Shown one piece after another: positions 52,992 through 60,732 of a DNA stretch of 64,000 bases (the stretch's first letter is position 1; every line of letters starts with the position of its first letter). This stretch comes from Gordonibacter massiliensis (ex Traore et al. 2017) (GTDB lineage: Bacteria > Actinomycetota > Coriobacteriia > Coriobacteriales > Eggerthellaceae), in the NCBI GenBank assembly GCA_900170005.1, contig LT827128.1, positions 1,488,001-1,552,000 on the forward strand, in the 5' to 3' direction. Below the pieces are notes generated by a model that was not told where the DNA came from, did no database searches, and saw only the letters and a list, made by a program, of their open reading frames with translations. The translations under genes were made by a program, and so were the position numbers.

Positions 52992-54677
52992 CTACCAGTG
53001 GCTCACCACCACGTCGCCCGCCTGGATGATGCCGTAGAGTTCGGCGGCCTTGTAGGGCGGCAGGTTCACGCAGCCGTGGCTGCCGTAGCCGTTGGCGTAC
53101 ATGGAGCCGCCGAAGCTGGGCTGCCAGTCGGCGTCGTGCAGGCCGATGGCGTTGCCTACGAACGGCATCCAGTACTGCACGGTGGACTCGTATATCTTCT
53201 GGCCGTTCTCGTAGCCGATGAGCTTCGAGGGGCTGGCCTTCTGGTTGAGCCAGTACACGCCCACCGACGTGTCGTGCACGCCGTCGGGGATGCCCGAGAT
53301 GCAGGGCGACTCCCACACCAGCGCTCCGGACTCGTCGTAGAAGCGCACGTACTGCTCGGCCAGGTCGATGTCGCAGTAGCGCGCGCCCCAATCCTGCGCG
53401 CCGGCGCCGTTGTAGGCCGTGCCCGTCGTGGAGGCGGGAACGTCGAACGTGCCCACGGTGCCGTTCGCCACGCCGTCCTTCACCATGGCGAGCAGCGCGT
53501 CCTTGTCGACCGACCAACCGTAGATGCCGCCGGAAACCGTGATCACCTTGCCGTCGGGGCGCGTGTACGTGCGCGTCGTGCCCACGGTGTCGCACTTCGC
53601 AGCAAGTTCGTCTACCCAGGCCGTGAGCGCGCCTTCGTCGAGCGTGGCCGCAAGGTCGTCGCCCAGGTGCACCCACTGCGAGACGAGGTCGGCGTTCACC
53701 TCGCCGGCCGTGGAGCCGGCCATCGTGAGCACGAGGTCGGCTTTGATCATGGTGTTCGCTTGCTCGGCGGCGGCCGTGAGCTTCGCGTCGGTGGACAGCA
53801 CGGTGGGTTGCTGCAGCTCGTCCTTCGTGAGCTTCGCCGTGGGCTGCATGGCGAGGACGGCGTCGTCCACCACCTTGAGGACGGCGTCGTAGTCCAGCGC
53901 CGTGCCCACGGCCTCGGGCTCCACGACGAACGCGCTCTTGGCCTCGCTGTAGCCGACGGTCGCGTTCACCGGAGCCGTGGCGGTCTTGTTGAACTCGTCC
54001 ACCGCGGTGCGCACCGCAGCGCCCAGGCCGCTCTCGTTGTACGAGGCGGCCAGCTTCTCCGTCTCGTCGTGGGTCTTCACGATCTCCAACGGCCATGCCC
54101 ACGGGTTCGCGTCGGAGTGGATGGCGTCGGTGACGGCCTTCGCGTCGAGCTTCATGCCGGCATCGCTGGCCGACAGCGTGAGCGCGAAGCCCTGCCCGTC
54201 CACCTTGAGCTTGTAGTCGTCCACCACGTCGGAGAGCATGCCCTGCGCCTCGACGGACGATTTGAACGACAGGTCGAGGTCGCCCACCGTCGTGTTCGGC
54301 AGGAAGCGATCCATGAACACGAAGGCCCCGGCCAGGTACACCACGGCCAGAACGGCCACGATCACCCCGAGCACGATGCCGATCACCTTGGCGGGCCTGT
54401 GGCGGCCCTTGGCGTCGGCCTCGCTCACGTCCACCGGCAGCATGGGGCCGCCGGGCGCGAACCCGGGTTGGCCGCCCTGCGCGCCCGCAGGGGCGCCGTG
54501 CGGCATCACGGGGCGCACGGCCTGCGGCATGACGGCGGTTTGGCTGGGCGCCGGCGATGCCGGCTTCGCTGCCTGCCCGGCGGGCTTCGTCTCTCCCGAC
54601 GTCGCGCCGTCGCCCTCCGGAGCGGAGGGGGCGGCATGGCGGGCGTGCTTGGCTTTGCTGTTCTTGTTATCGTTCAT
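52992..54677 (-). CDS. L,D-transpeptidase (YkuD) with VanW-like/peptidoglycan-binding domains
   Basis: 561 residues. Residues 1-95: Pro/Ala/Gly-rich cytoplasmic part. 97-120: membrane helix (VIGIVLGVIVAVLAVVYLAG). About 125-420: repeated alpha/beta modules of the L,D-transpeptidase-associated type (VDGQGFALTLSASDAG, VSGGIYGWSVDKDALL). C-terminal catalytic domain with IGLHDADW and SHGCVNLP; the nucleophile is C536, preceded by H534. It makes 3-3 peptidoglycan crosslinks or attaches proteins to the wall. Transcribed alone towards ybaK, with TACAAT on the minus strand near 54739 as a possible -10. Confidence 0.93.
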   Translation of the reverse strand: MNDNKNSKAKHARHAAPSAPEGDGATSGETKPAGQAAKPASPAPSQTAVMPQAVRPVMPHGAPAGAQGGQPGFAPGGPMLPVDVSEADAKGRHRPAKVIGIVLGVIVAVLAVVYLAGAFVFMDRFLPNTTVGDLDLSFKSSVEAQGMLSDVVDDYKLKVDGQGFALTLSASDAGMKLDAKAVTDAIHSDANPWAWPLEIVKTHDETEKLAASYNESGLGAAVRTAVDEFNKTATAPVNATVGYSEAKSAFVVEPEAVGTALDYDAVLKVVDDAVLAMQPTAKLTKDELQQPTVLSTDAKLTAAAEQANTMIKADLVLTMAGSTAGEVNADLVSQWVHLGDDLAATLDEGALTAWVDELAAKCDTVGTTRTYTRPDGKVITVSGGIYGWSVDKDALLAMVKDGVANGTVGTFDVPASTTGTAYNGAGAQDWGARYCDIDLAEQYVRFYDESGALVWESPCISGIPDGVHDTSVGVYWLNQKASPSKLIGYENGQKIYESTVQYWMPFVGNAIGLHDADWQPSFGGSMYANGYGSHGCVNLPPYKAAELYGIIQAGDVVVSHW

Positions 54678-54890
54678 GTGCGGCTCTCATACACTCGGAC
54701 GGCACGGCGTTCGCTTCTCGTCTAATCCGTTGCATTGTACCAAGAGAAGCGTCATTCCCTTGTAAACAAAACGGTTCATCGTGCCCTAAGGTTACACTCG
54801 TCACAAATTCGCCATGGACGGCGGCGAATTTCGGCCGCCACCCTCAACGCGCGGATGAGGGTAACGGGCGCCTTCCGCCGCACACCGCGC

Positions 54891-54918
54891 TTGACAAACG
54901 GGGCGAGCGGGATAGAAT
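54891..54918 (+). promoter_or_regulatory. ssrA promoter
   Basis: TTGACA, 16-bp spacer, TAGAAT; start near 54925, so the precursor has about 115 nt to be removed from its 5' end. Confidence 0.8.
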
Positions 54919-55038
54919 GAACGTTCCGCGACGCCTTGGCGCAGCGGCGCCCTTCGCAGGGCGAGATCCTTGAAAAGGTGGGGCCATCCCCTCCCGACGG
55001 CTGCGGCAGCCCGCCACGGGCACCGCCGCCTTGCAACC

Positions 55039-55407
55039 GGGGGCGACTGGTTTCGACATGGTACGTTTGAAATGAGGAGCAGGTCGTGGTCTCCTCGCCA
55101 CGTTAAACAGGGGTAACGTCAATTTAATTGGCAAGAACAACACTCAGAGCGCTCCGGCGCTCGCCATGGCTGCTTAATAGCGCCTGGCTGTCGGCCTTGG
55201 GTCTTCCCCGCCCCTCGGTCCGGCATCAACTCAGGGGAATGCGCCTGGGCACGTAGCCGGTATGGCTCAGGCAAAGATCGAACCGACTAGGATGCGTCTC
55301 GTTTGTCAGTGGACCGGGCGCCTCCGAACCTCGACCACCGACTAAGCTTGTAGAGCCTCATGGATGATGTAGTATGGACCGGAGTTCGATTCTCCGCGCC
55401 TCCACCA
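55039..55407 (+). ncRNA. ssrA: tmRNA
   Basis: Rescues stalled ribosomes with SmpB. 5' end GGGGGCGACTGGTTTCGACA is universal; the acceptor GGGGGCG pairs with CGCCTCC at the 3' end before ACCA, and the T-loop GGAGTTCGATTCTCC is present. The tag reading frame starts at 55131 (GGC) and encodes GKNNTQSAPALAMAA, then TAA TAG. Its partner smpB lies 3.5 kb downstream on the other strand. The 3' end is an integration site (see the direct repeats). Confidence 0.97.
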
Positions 55408-55409
55408 CT
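55395..55409 (+). repeat. att-type direct repeat, left copy (inside ssrA 3' end)
   Basis: CGCGCCTCCACCACT, identical to 56320-56334. Integration at tmRNA 3' ends by tyrosine recombinases is common and restores the gene end, as here. Confidence 0.75.
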
Positions 55410-55417
55410 TACCAACT

Positions 55418-55457
55418 GGGCTTTCTATCGGTTTCACCTGATAGAAAGCCCTTTTTT
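55418..55457 (+). terminator. Terminator after ssrA, on the inserted DNA
   Basis: GGGCTTTCTATC and GATAGAAAGCCC with a 10-nt loop, then six T. Confidence 0.92.
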
Positions 55458-55491
55458 GTGTATATGCATCCACATAGCTTGTATTGGAATC

Positions 55492-55540
55492 TGGCAATTT
55501 CGGTAGCGATTGGGCGTTTTTGGTAATGAAATGGCAATGA
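55492..55540 (+). repeat. Short repeats resembling integrase arm sites
   Basis: Three near-identical units TGGCAATTT, TGGTAATGA, TGGCAATGA in 49 bp right after the att repeat and terminator, where tyrosine-integrase arm sites usually lie. From 55541 to 55679 I see no gene; no integrase gene remains. Confidence 0.4.
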
Positions 55541-55679
55541 GGCAGAGCTGCATCAAAAGCGCATTCCGTTTGTCTTGCAGGGCAAGGGCTCTGCAGAGCG
55601 ATCAAGAAGGGCGCACGTTACGAAGGCTTTTGATATAGCCTCTCGTCGTTCAGATAGCCATCACGGTGCGTGCAGCAAG

Positions 55680-55725
55680 TTGACAATGTACACTCTAGTG
55701 TTCATAATGAGTTTACAACGTAAAC
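55680..55725 (+). promoter_or_regulatory. RelBE promoter and operators
   Basis: TTGACA at 55680, 17-bp spacer, CATAAT at 55703. Palindromes ACACT-CT-AGTGT (55690-55701, in the spacer) and GTTTAC-AAC-GTAAAC (55711-55725, at the start site) are likely sites for the antitoxin. Confidence 0.75.
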
Positions 55726-55743
55726 CCATTTGAGGAGGCAAGC

Positions 55744-55965
55744 ATGGCTATGACGGCATCGGCCATCCGGTTCGCGCCGGAGGAGAAGGAGTGGATCGCG
55801 TCCTTTGCCGAAATGAACGGAACCACGTTTTCGGCGCAGGTGAGGCAATGGGCGCTGGAACGGCTTGAGGACGAGATGGACGCACGTGACCTCGCACAAG
55901 CCATCGCAGAAGACGGCGGCGAGCGCGTCGGGTGGGACGAGGCTAAGCGAGAGCTAGGATTGTAG
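55744..55965 (+). CDS. relB: RelB/DUF6290-like ribbon-helix-helix antitoxin
   Basis: 73 residues. The N-terminal strand and helices (SAIRFAPEEKEWIASFAEMN, TTFSAQVRQWALERLEDEM) form a ribbon-helix-helix DNA-binding unit, the acidic C-terminus (AIAEDGGERVGWDEAKREL) wraps the toxin. GAGGAGG precedes the ATG. The stop codon is followed at once by the toxin ATG (TAGATG). It sits in the micro-island behind ssrA and probably represses its own promoter. Confidence 0.88.
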   Translation: MAMTASAIRFAPEEKEWIASFAEMNGTTFSAQVRQWALERLEDEMDARDLAQAIAEDGGERVGWDEAKRELGL

Positions 55966-56241
55966 ATGGGCTATCGCGTAGAGCTCACCAAGCGCGCGCA
56001 GAAACAACTCGCCGCCCTCGACCGCAAAACGCTGCTCCTCGTGTCAAGCTTCATCGACCAGAACCTCGACGGATGCGACAATCCGTGCGCACTGCCGAGC
56101 GCGAAGAAGCTGCAGGGCATGGACAACGGCTGGCGCTGGCGCGTCGGGACGTACCGCATCCTCGGCACGGTAGACGACGGCCGAGTGGTCGTAGAGCTGT
56201 TCAAAATCGGCCACAGGCGAGACGTCTACCGGAACATGTGA
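55966..56241 (+). CDS. relE: RelE-type mRNA interferase toxin
   Basis: 91 residues of the RelE/ParE superfamily: YRVELTKRAQKQLAALDRKT, RWRVGTYRILGTVDDGRVVV, and the C-terminal FKIGHRRDVYRNM with the basic and Tyr residues typical of RelE nucleases. It cuts mRNA on ribosomes when antitoxin is lost. No gap to the antitoxin gene. Addictive behaviour would keep the small island in place. Confidence 0.9.
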   Translation: MGYRVELTKRAQKQLAALDRKTLLLVSSFIDQNLDGCDNPCALPSAKKLQGMDNGWRWRVGTYRILGTVDDGRVVVELFKIGHRRDVYRNM

Positions 56242-56319
56242 GAAAAGCAAGGAACTTCGCGCATTACGGACGAAACCCTCCGTTCTTCGATAGCGCCAAC
56301 TGAAGAATCGGAAGATTTT

Positions 56320-56334
56320 CGCGCCTCCACCACT
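56320..56334 (+). repeat. att-type direct repeat, right copy
   Basis: CGCGCCTCCACCACT, identical to the ssrA 3' end at 55395-55409. The 925 bp between equivalent points is the inserted segment. Confidence 0.75.
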
Positions 56335-56341
56335 CATGATC

Positions 56342-56379
56342 AGGGCCTCCCGTCGCATGTGCGGCAGGAGGCCCTTTTT
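56342..56379 (+). terminator. Displaced original ssrA terminator
   Basis: AGGGCCTCCCGTCGCAT and GTGCGGCAGGAGGCCCT arms followed by five T, right after the second repeat copy. Before insertion it would have ended ssrA. Confidence 0.8.
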
Positions 56380-56408
56380 GCGAACGCCCGCTCGTTGCGG
56401 GAAAAGCC

Positions 56409-56939
56409 CTACCCTACGTAGTCCGTGCCTATGCGCTGCGGTATCTCGCGCGGTGCGTAGGTCTCGTCGGACACGCCCAGCACGATCCCGCCGCAAGGCA
56501 CGAAACCCTCGGGCAGGTTCAACCGCGCCACCAGGGCAGGATTCGCGACGAGCGCCATCGTGCCGCCCCAGATGTAGCAGCTGCCGACGCCGAGGTCCGT
56601 CGCGGCCAGCGCCATGCTGTGGACGATGATGCCGGTGTTGGCGTAGTCGATGTTCCCCAGGGCGTCGCCGTAGGGCTTGGCGGAAACCGCGATGTAGGTG
56701 GGCGCGCCGTAGAAGATGCTGGCGCCCGGACGTCCGAGCGCCTCGGCCGCGCTTGCCTCGATTTCTCTCAGCAACTCCGGATCTTGAATCACGGTCAGGT
56801 GGGCGTTCTCGTACTTGCCCATGCCCACCGGCGCCGCGTTGGCGGCCTTCAGCACGGTTTGCAGGTCGCTGTCCGAGATGCTTTCACCGGTGTAGCTCCT
56901 GATCGACCTCCTGCTGGTGATGGTGCTCATCGTTTCCAT
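56409..56939 (-). CDS. Nitroreductase-family protein
   Basis: 176 residues. SRRSIRSYTGESISDSDL at the N-terminus binds FMN phosphate, AANAAPVGMGKYENAHLTV and YANTGIIVHSMALAATDLGVGS are family segments, and VPCGGIVLGVSDE lies near the end. GGAGGG precedes ATG 56939. Shorter than the 200-220 residues of classical NfsB-type enzymes. Divergent from the HxlR regulator, which probably controls it. Substrate unknown (nitro compound, quinone or flavin). Confidence 0.9.
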   Translation of the reverse strand: METMSTITSRRSIRSYTGESISDSDLQTVLKAANAAPVGMGKYENAHLTVIQDPELLREIEASAAEALGRPGASIFYGAPTYIAVSAKPYGDALGNIDYANTGIIVHSMALAATDLGVGSCYIWGGTMALVANPALVARLNLPEGFVPCGGIVLGVSDETYAPREIPQRIGTDYVG

Positions 56940-57059
56940 AGATTCTGCCCTCCGAGCGGTTGACGAATATCAATATGGAAACCATACTATATACGAATTA
57001 CAAATCAAGTACTATGTTTTGCCGTACCTGGTTCGGCCGAGCGTACCGAGGAGGCGATC

Positions 57060-57479
57060 ATGGACACCGCGAAGCTAGAGAACCTCACGTTCGAGGAGTA
57101 CCGGGAGCTCGTCGTGGCCCTCAACCCCGATCCCGAGGATGCGAACTGCCCGGTGAAAAGGGCGCTCGGCCTGTTCAGCGGAAAATGGAACCTGAAGGTC
57201 CTCTACGAGCTCACGAAGGAGGACTCCCTGCGCTTCGGCAGCCTCCAGAAGCGGATCGGCGGCATCACCAACGCCATGCTCTCGAGCACCCTGAAGGACC
57301 TCGAGGAGAAGGGATTCGTGATACGGCGGCAGTTCAACGAGATACCCCCGCACGTGGAGTACTCGCTGTCCGAGGCCGGCAAGGACCTGTACACCGTGTT
57401 CATCGCGGTGGCGAGCTGGTCGGCGAAGCACTTCCCGATGGGCGAGCGCCAAGGCGAACGGTCTGCCGACAAAAATTGA
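57060..57479 (+). CDS. HxlR-family transcriptional regulator
   Basis: 139 residues with one winged helix: CPVKRALGLFSGKWNLKVLY, LRFGSLQKRIGGITNAMLSS, TLKDLEEKGFVIRRQFNEIP, and PHVEYSLSEAGKDL. C36-like Cys in NCPVKRAL near the start of the domain is a typical redox-sensing position for HxlR regulators (as in HypR/YodB). GAGGAGG-like site upstream. Divergent from the nitroreductase; the 120-bp gap holds both promoters in an AT-rich patch, so a thiol- or electrophile-responsive switch is likely. Confidence 0.92.
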   Translation: MDTAKLENLTFEEYRELVVALNPDPEDANCPVKRALGLFSGKWNLKVLYELTKEDSLRFGSLQKRIGGITNAMLSSTLKDLEEKGFVIRRQFNEIPPHVEYSLSEAGKDLYTVFIAVASWSAKHFPMGERQGERSADKN

Positions 57480-57503
57480 GGGCGTGATCGAAGCGGGACT
57501 GAG

Positions 57504-57537
57504 AAGGCCTCCCGTCGCATATGCGACGGGAGGCCTT
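57504..57537. terminator. Perfect palindrome after hxlR
   Basis: 34-bp perfect palindrome with arms AAGGCCTCCCGTCGCAT / ATGCGACGGGAGGCCTT. Shares GGCCTCCCGTCGCAT with the hairpin at 56342, so the two are copies of one repeat. Confidence 0.6.
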
Positions 57538-57628
57538 AAACGCGCCTAGCCGGAACCTGTGACCACACCCCCGCCGGGAAGGACGCTTCGGAAAGCGCTC
57601 CCGCAGGAACTTCGTCGCAAAAACCCGC

Positions 57629-58369
57629 CTACTTCTTCAAAAACGAGAAGTCGAAGGCGCCCTTGATGTCATCGAACGCCTCTTTGAGCTCGGCCGCCAC
57701 GGCGATGCCGTCCTTGTAGATGGCGTTCATGTCGTTCGTGGCCTCGGCCACGCCCTCCTTGGTGATGCCCAGGTCGTACGGGTTGTCCTCGTCGCCTTCG
57801 TCGTCGGCATCGTCGTCCTCGTCGTCCTCGACGTAGAGGTACTCGGCCTCCTCGCCGTCCTCCATCAGCACGAAGCCGATGCGGTTGCCGTCGTCGTCCT
57901 CAAGGTAGCGCACGATGTCGTCCTCGTCCAGCTCCAGCTCGACCAGCTCGTAGCCGTCCTCGTTGTCGGCCGGCTCCACCACCGTCACGTCCTCGGTGTC
58001 GTCGGCCAGCTCCTCGCCGTCGTAGCCGTCGATGAGGCCCTCTTCGCCCAGCTCGGCGTCCACGTCGCCCGCGTCGCCGTCCACGATGTGGAAGCCCTCT
58101 TCGGACAGGTCGAGGCCCTCAGCGCGTTCCACCACCGCGGCCAGGCCGCCGTCGTCGCCCGAAAGCGACGTCTCGCCCTCGCCGTCCGGGCCCTCTTCGG
58201 CGAAGAAGCCCTCGTAGGCCTCCTCCAGATCGCTCTCTTCGGACTGGGGGTCGAACTCCTCGTCGTCTTGGAACTCTTCGAGGTCTTCGATCTCGGTTTC
58301 CTCGTCGATCTGCTCGGCCTCCGTCTCGGCGCCGTCCTCCATGCTTTCAAGCTCTTCGTCCAAGCCCAT
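57629..58369 (-). CDS. Hypothetical highly acidic protein
   Basis: 246 residues from ATG 58369 with AAGGAGG upstream. Very rich in Asp and Glu throughout (DEETEIEDLEEFQDDEEFD, then VEDDEDDDADDEGDEDNP), with a short conserved-looking C-terminal helix (ATNDMNAIYKDGIAVAAEL, then FDDIKGAFDFSFLKK). No known domain, no signal. Lies immediately downstream of smpB on the same strand. The acidic body is probably disordered and may bind basic proteins or RNA-binding partners; this is inference. Confidence 0.75.
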   Translation of the reverse strand: MGLDEELESMEDGAETEAEQIDEETEIEDLEEFQDDEEFDPQSEESDLEEAYEGFFAEEGPDGEGETSLSGDDGGLAAVVERAEGLDLSEEGFHIVDGDAGDVDAELGEEGLIDGYDGEELADDTEDVTVVEPADNEDGYELVELELDEDDIVRYLEDDDGNRIGFVLMEDGEEAEYLYVEDDEDDDADDEGDEDNPYDLGITKEGVAEATNDMNAIYKDGIAVAAELKEAFDDIKGAFDFSFLKK

Positions 58370-58419
58370 AGCAGGCCTCCTTCGAGTCGGGCGCCGCGGC
58401 GGCGGCGCGAATTCACGTA

Positions 58420-58884
58420 TCAGCGGCTGCGCTCTTTGAGCGCGCGCTCTATCTCGCGGCGGGAGTCGCGCTCGGCCATGCTGGCGCGCTTGTCGTGCAG
58501 CTTCTTGCCGCGCGCCACGCCCAGCTCCACCTTCACGAGCGAGTTCTCCTTGAAGTACATCTTGATGGGCACGAGCGCCATGCCCTTCTCCTTCACCTGC
58601 TCCTGCAAGGAGCGGATCTGCCGCTTGTGCAGCAGCAGCTTGCGCTTGCGGTCGGGGTCGGGGTTGGCGATGTTGCCGTTCGCGTACGGCGGAATGTGCA
58701 CGTTGTGCAGCCACACCTCGCCGCCTCGGATGATGGCGAAGCAATCGGTGAGCTGACAGTGGTTCTCGCGCAGCGAGCGCACCTCGGTGCCCGTGAGCTC
58801 TATGCCGGCCTCGTAGGTTTCCAGGATGTCGTACTCGTGGAAGGCCTTCTTGTTCTTGGCGATGGTGGAGGCTTCGCGTTTCAT
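58420..58884 (-). CDS. smpB: SsrA-binding protein SmpB
   Basis: 154 residues, family length. NKKAFHEYDILETYEAGIEL, TGTEVRSLRENHCQLTDCFA, HNVHIPPYANGN, LVPIKMYFKENSLVKVELGV and the C-terminal basic tail (KRASMAERDSRREIERALKE) are diagnostic. It binds tmRNA and places it on stalled ribosomes. ATG 58884 lies 5 bp after the stop of the M42 peptidase gene. Confidence 0.97.
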   Translation of the reverse strand: MKREASTIAKNKKAFHEYDILETYEAGIELTGTEVRSLRENHCQLTDCFAIIRGGEVWLHNVHIPPYANGNIANPDPDRKRKLLLHKRQIRSLQEQVKEKGMALVPIKMYFKENSLVKVELGVARGKKLHDKRASMAERDSRREIERALKERSR

Positions 58885-58889
58885 GACGG

Positions 58890-60056
58890 CTACTCCACGC
58901 CCGTCTCGTCGAACTGCGCCTGGGCGGCCGACTCGTCGTCCGCGGGCCCATCCTGGCGGTCGAGCAGGGTCGCGCCCGCCCCGGCCATGCCCGGCACGAA
59001 GCACGCGTCCTCGTCCAGGTCGCGCGCGAAACGCGCGACGAGCTTCACCGTGGCCTCCAGATCGTCCAGGCACACCACCTCGGTGGGCGTGTGCATGTAG
59101 CGCAGCGCCACGGACACGAGGCCCGTGGGAATGCCGCCGCGGGCCATCTGTATGGCGCGCGCATCGGTGCCCGTCACGCCGGGCTCGGCCTCCACCTGGT
59201 ACGGCAGCCCCTCGGCCTCGGCCGCGGCCACCAGGCGCTCGAACACCTCGGGGTTGATGTTGGGGCCGCGCGCGATGACGGGGCCGCCGCCGCACACGAT
59301 GTCGCCGTGCTTCGTCTTGTCGATGCCCGGGTAGTCCGTGGCGTGCGTCACGTCGAAGGCGATCCCCACGTCGGGGAACACGGAGTACGCGCTGGTCTCG
59401 GCACCGCGCACGCCTATCTCCTCCTGCACGGTGGCGGCGAATACGAAGTCGCCGGCCGAACGCTCGCCGCGCGCCAGCTCCTCCAGCACGCGCACGCCCA
59501 CCCACACGCCGGCCTTGTCGTCGAACGCGCGCGACACGGCCATGCCCGCGCCGAAGCGCTCGAAGCCCACGCCGAACGTGATGACGTCGCCCACGCGCAC
59601 GAGCTTCTTGACCTTCTTGGCGGGAAGCCCGAGGTCGATGACCAGCTTGTCGAGCGGCGTGACCTTTTTGCGCTCGTCGGGTTCGATGAGGTGGATGGGC
59701 TTGCGGCCCACCACGCCGCGCAGCGGCTCCACCGACTCCGAGGCGTGCACGTCCACGCGCATGCCGGGCAGCACGGCCGCGTCCACGCCGCCCACGGACG
59801 CCACCGAGAGGAACCCCTCGTCGGAGATGTAGGTGACCATGAGGCCGATCTCGTCCATATGGGCGGACAGCATGAGCGAAGGACCCGCGCCGGAGCCCTT
59901 CAGCGTGGCGTGCACCGAGCCCATGACGTTCGTCTCGACCTCGTCGGCAGAATCGGCCAACCGCTCGCGCACGAGCCGGGCGACGGCGATCTCCGTGCCG
60001 GTGGCCGAGGGCGTCTCGAGCAGCTTCTTGAGGAATTTCACCTGCTTTTTCTTCAT
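58890..60056 (-). CDS. M42-family metallopeptidase (glutamyl aminopeptidase/endoglucanase-type)
   Basis: 388 residues. Two-zinc aminopeptidase: LSAHMDEIGLMV (H), SRAFDDKAGVWVG (D), ATVQEEIGVRGA (catalytic E pair), AFDVTHATD (D) and ALRYMHTPTEVV (H) are all present, so all five metal ligands are intact. ATG 60056 follows GGGAGC. The last 40 residues (DEDACFVPGMAGAGATLLDR, then DESAAQAQFDE) extend the family domain. Operon with smpB. Confidence 0.93.
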   Translation of the reverse strand: MKKKQVKFLKKLLETPSATGTEIAVARLVRERLADSADEVETNVMGSVHATLKGSGAGPSLMLSAHMDEIGLMVTYISDEGFLSVASVGGVDAAVLPGMRVDVHASESVEPLRGVVGRKPIHLIEPDERKKVTPLDKLVIDLGLPAKKVKKLVRVGDVITFGVGFERFGAGMAVSRAFDDKAGVWVGVRVLEELARGERSAGDFVFAATVQEEIGVRGAETSAYSVFPDVGIAFDVTHATDYPGIDKTKHGDIVCGGGPVIARGPNINPEVFERLVAAAEAEGLPYQVEAEPGVTGTDARAIQMARGGIPTGLVSVALRYMHTPTEVVCLDDLEATVKLVARFARDLDEDACFVPGMAGAGATLLDRQDGPADDESAAQAQFDETGVE

Positions 60057-60239
60057 GGCGCTCCCTGCTTTCGCGCGCACCGCACGGCCGCGCGGGAGCC
60101 GCAGGGCCCGCCGCGCGCCGGGCGGCGCGCATCCAATGATATCGGGCCTCATTATAGCGCCTCGCGCAGGTCGAGCGGGCGTCTTTCGCGCAGACGACGC
60201 GCGCCCGTCACCGGCCCATCACGAAACGGGAAGGGGAAC

Positions 60240-60521
60240 CTACCACCATTCCTTCTTCTTCGCGCGGGTGCGCTGCTTCTTCGGGGGGCGGAAATCCAGC
60301 TCCAGCTGACCGTCCTGATGGGCCTCCGAGGCCTTCTTGCGCTCGACGCGGTCGACCGTCCACGACACGGCGTCCTTGCCGTACAGCTCGAGCATCCTCA
60401 GACGGGCGTCCCGGAGGTTGCCCTTCGATCCCGCGCGGGCGTCGCTCTCGAATTCGAACAGCCCCGTGGCGCGTGCGTCGGAGGCGGCTGGCGAGCGGTA
60501 GTGGGCGATGTAGGTCTGCAT
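60240..60521 (-). CDS. Conserved-looking hypothetical protein, 93 residues
   Basis: MQTYIAHYRSPAASDARATG, then FEFESDARAGSKGNLRDARL and RMLELYGKDAVSWTVDRVER suggest a small alpha/beta domain; the tail is basic (PPKKQRTRAKKKEWW). AAGGAAGGA precedes the ATG. No recognised family. Single gene between the peptidase and the trehalose gene. Confidence 0.65.
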   Translation of the reverse strand: MQTYIAHYRSPAASDARATGLFEFESDARAGSKGNLRDARLRMLELYGKDAVSWTVDRVERKKASEAHQDGQLELDFRPPKKQRTRAKKKEWW

Positions 60522-60692
60522 GTCCTTCCTTCACGGTCGAGCGGCGTTTCGGGCGATCATGGCATCATAGCACGACATGCCGCCGAATCGCCCGCCGACG
60601 GCGCGCGCCGCCTCGCCGCGTTCGCGGTCACGAGAGCGCTACGGCCCCGCAACGACCCCGCAACCGCTGGGCGGACGCGCGCGCAGCGCCCG

Positions 60693-60698
60693 TACAAT
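60693..60698 (+). promoter_or_regulatory. -10 of otsAB
   Basis: TACAAT 35 bp before the start codon; -35 unclear. Confidence 0.4.
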
Positions 60699-60732
60699 GG
60701 CTGAAAACGAGCGAAAACGTAAGGTGGACCGC

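Noticed and set aside
52111-54102. 663-codon minus-strand frame across ybaK and the transpeptidase gene
   Set aside because: Arg/His-rich shadow in the wrong frame; L,D-transpeptidase motifs lie in the other minus frame.
55342-55605. 87-codon frame antisense to ssrA
   Set aside because: Overlaps tmRNA structure; no ribosome site. The RGESNSGP-like text is a known artefact of RNA gene antisense.
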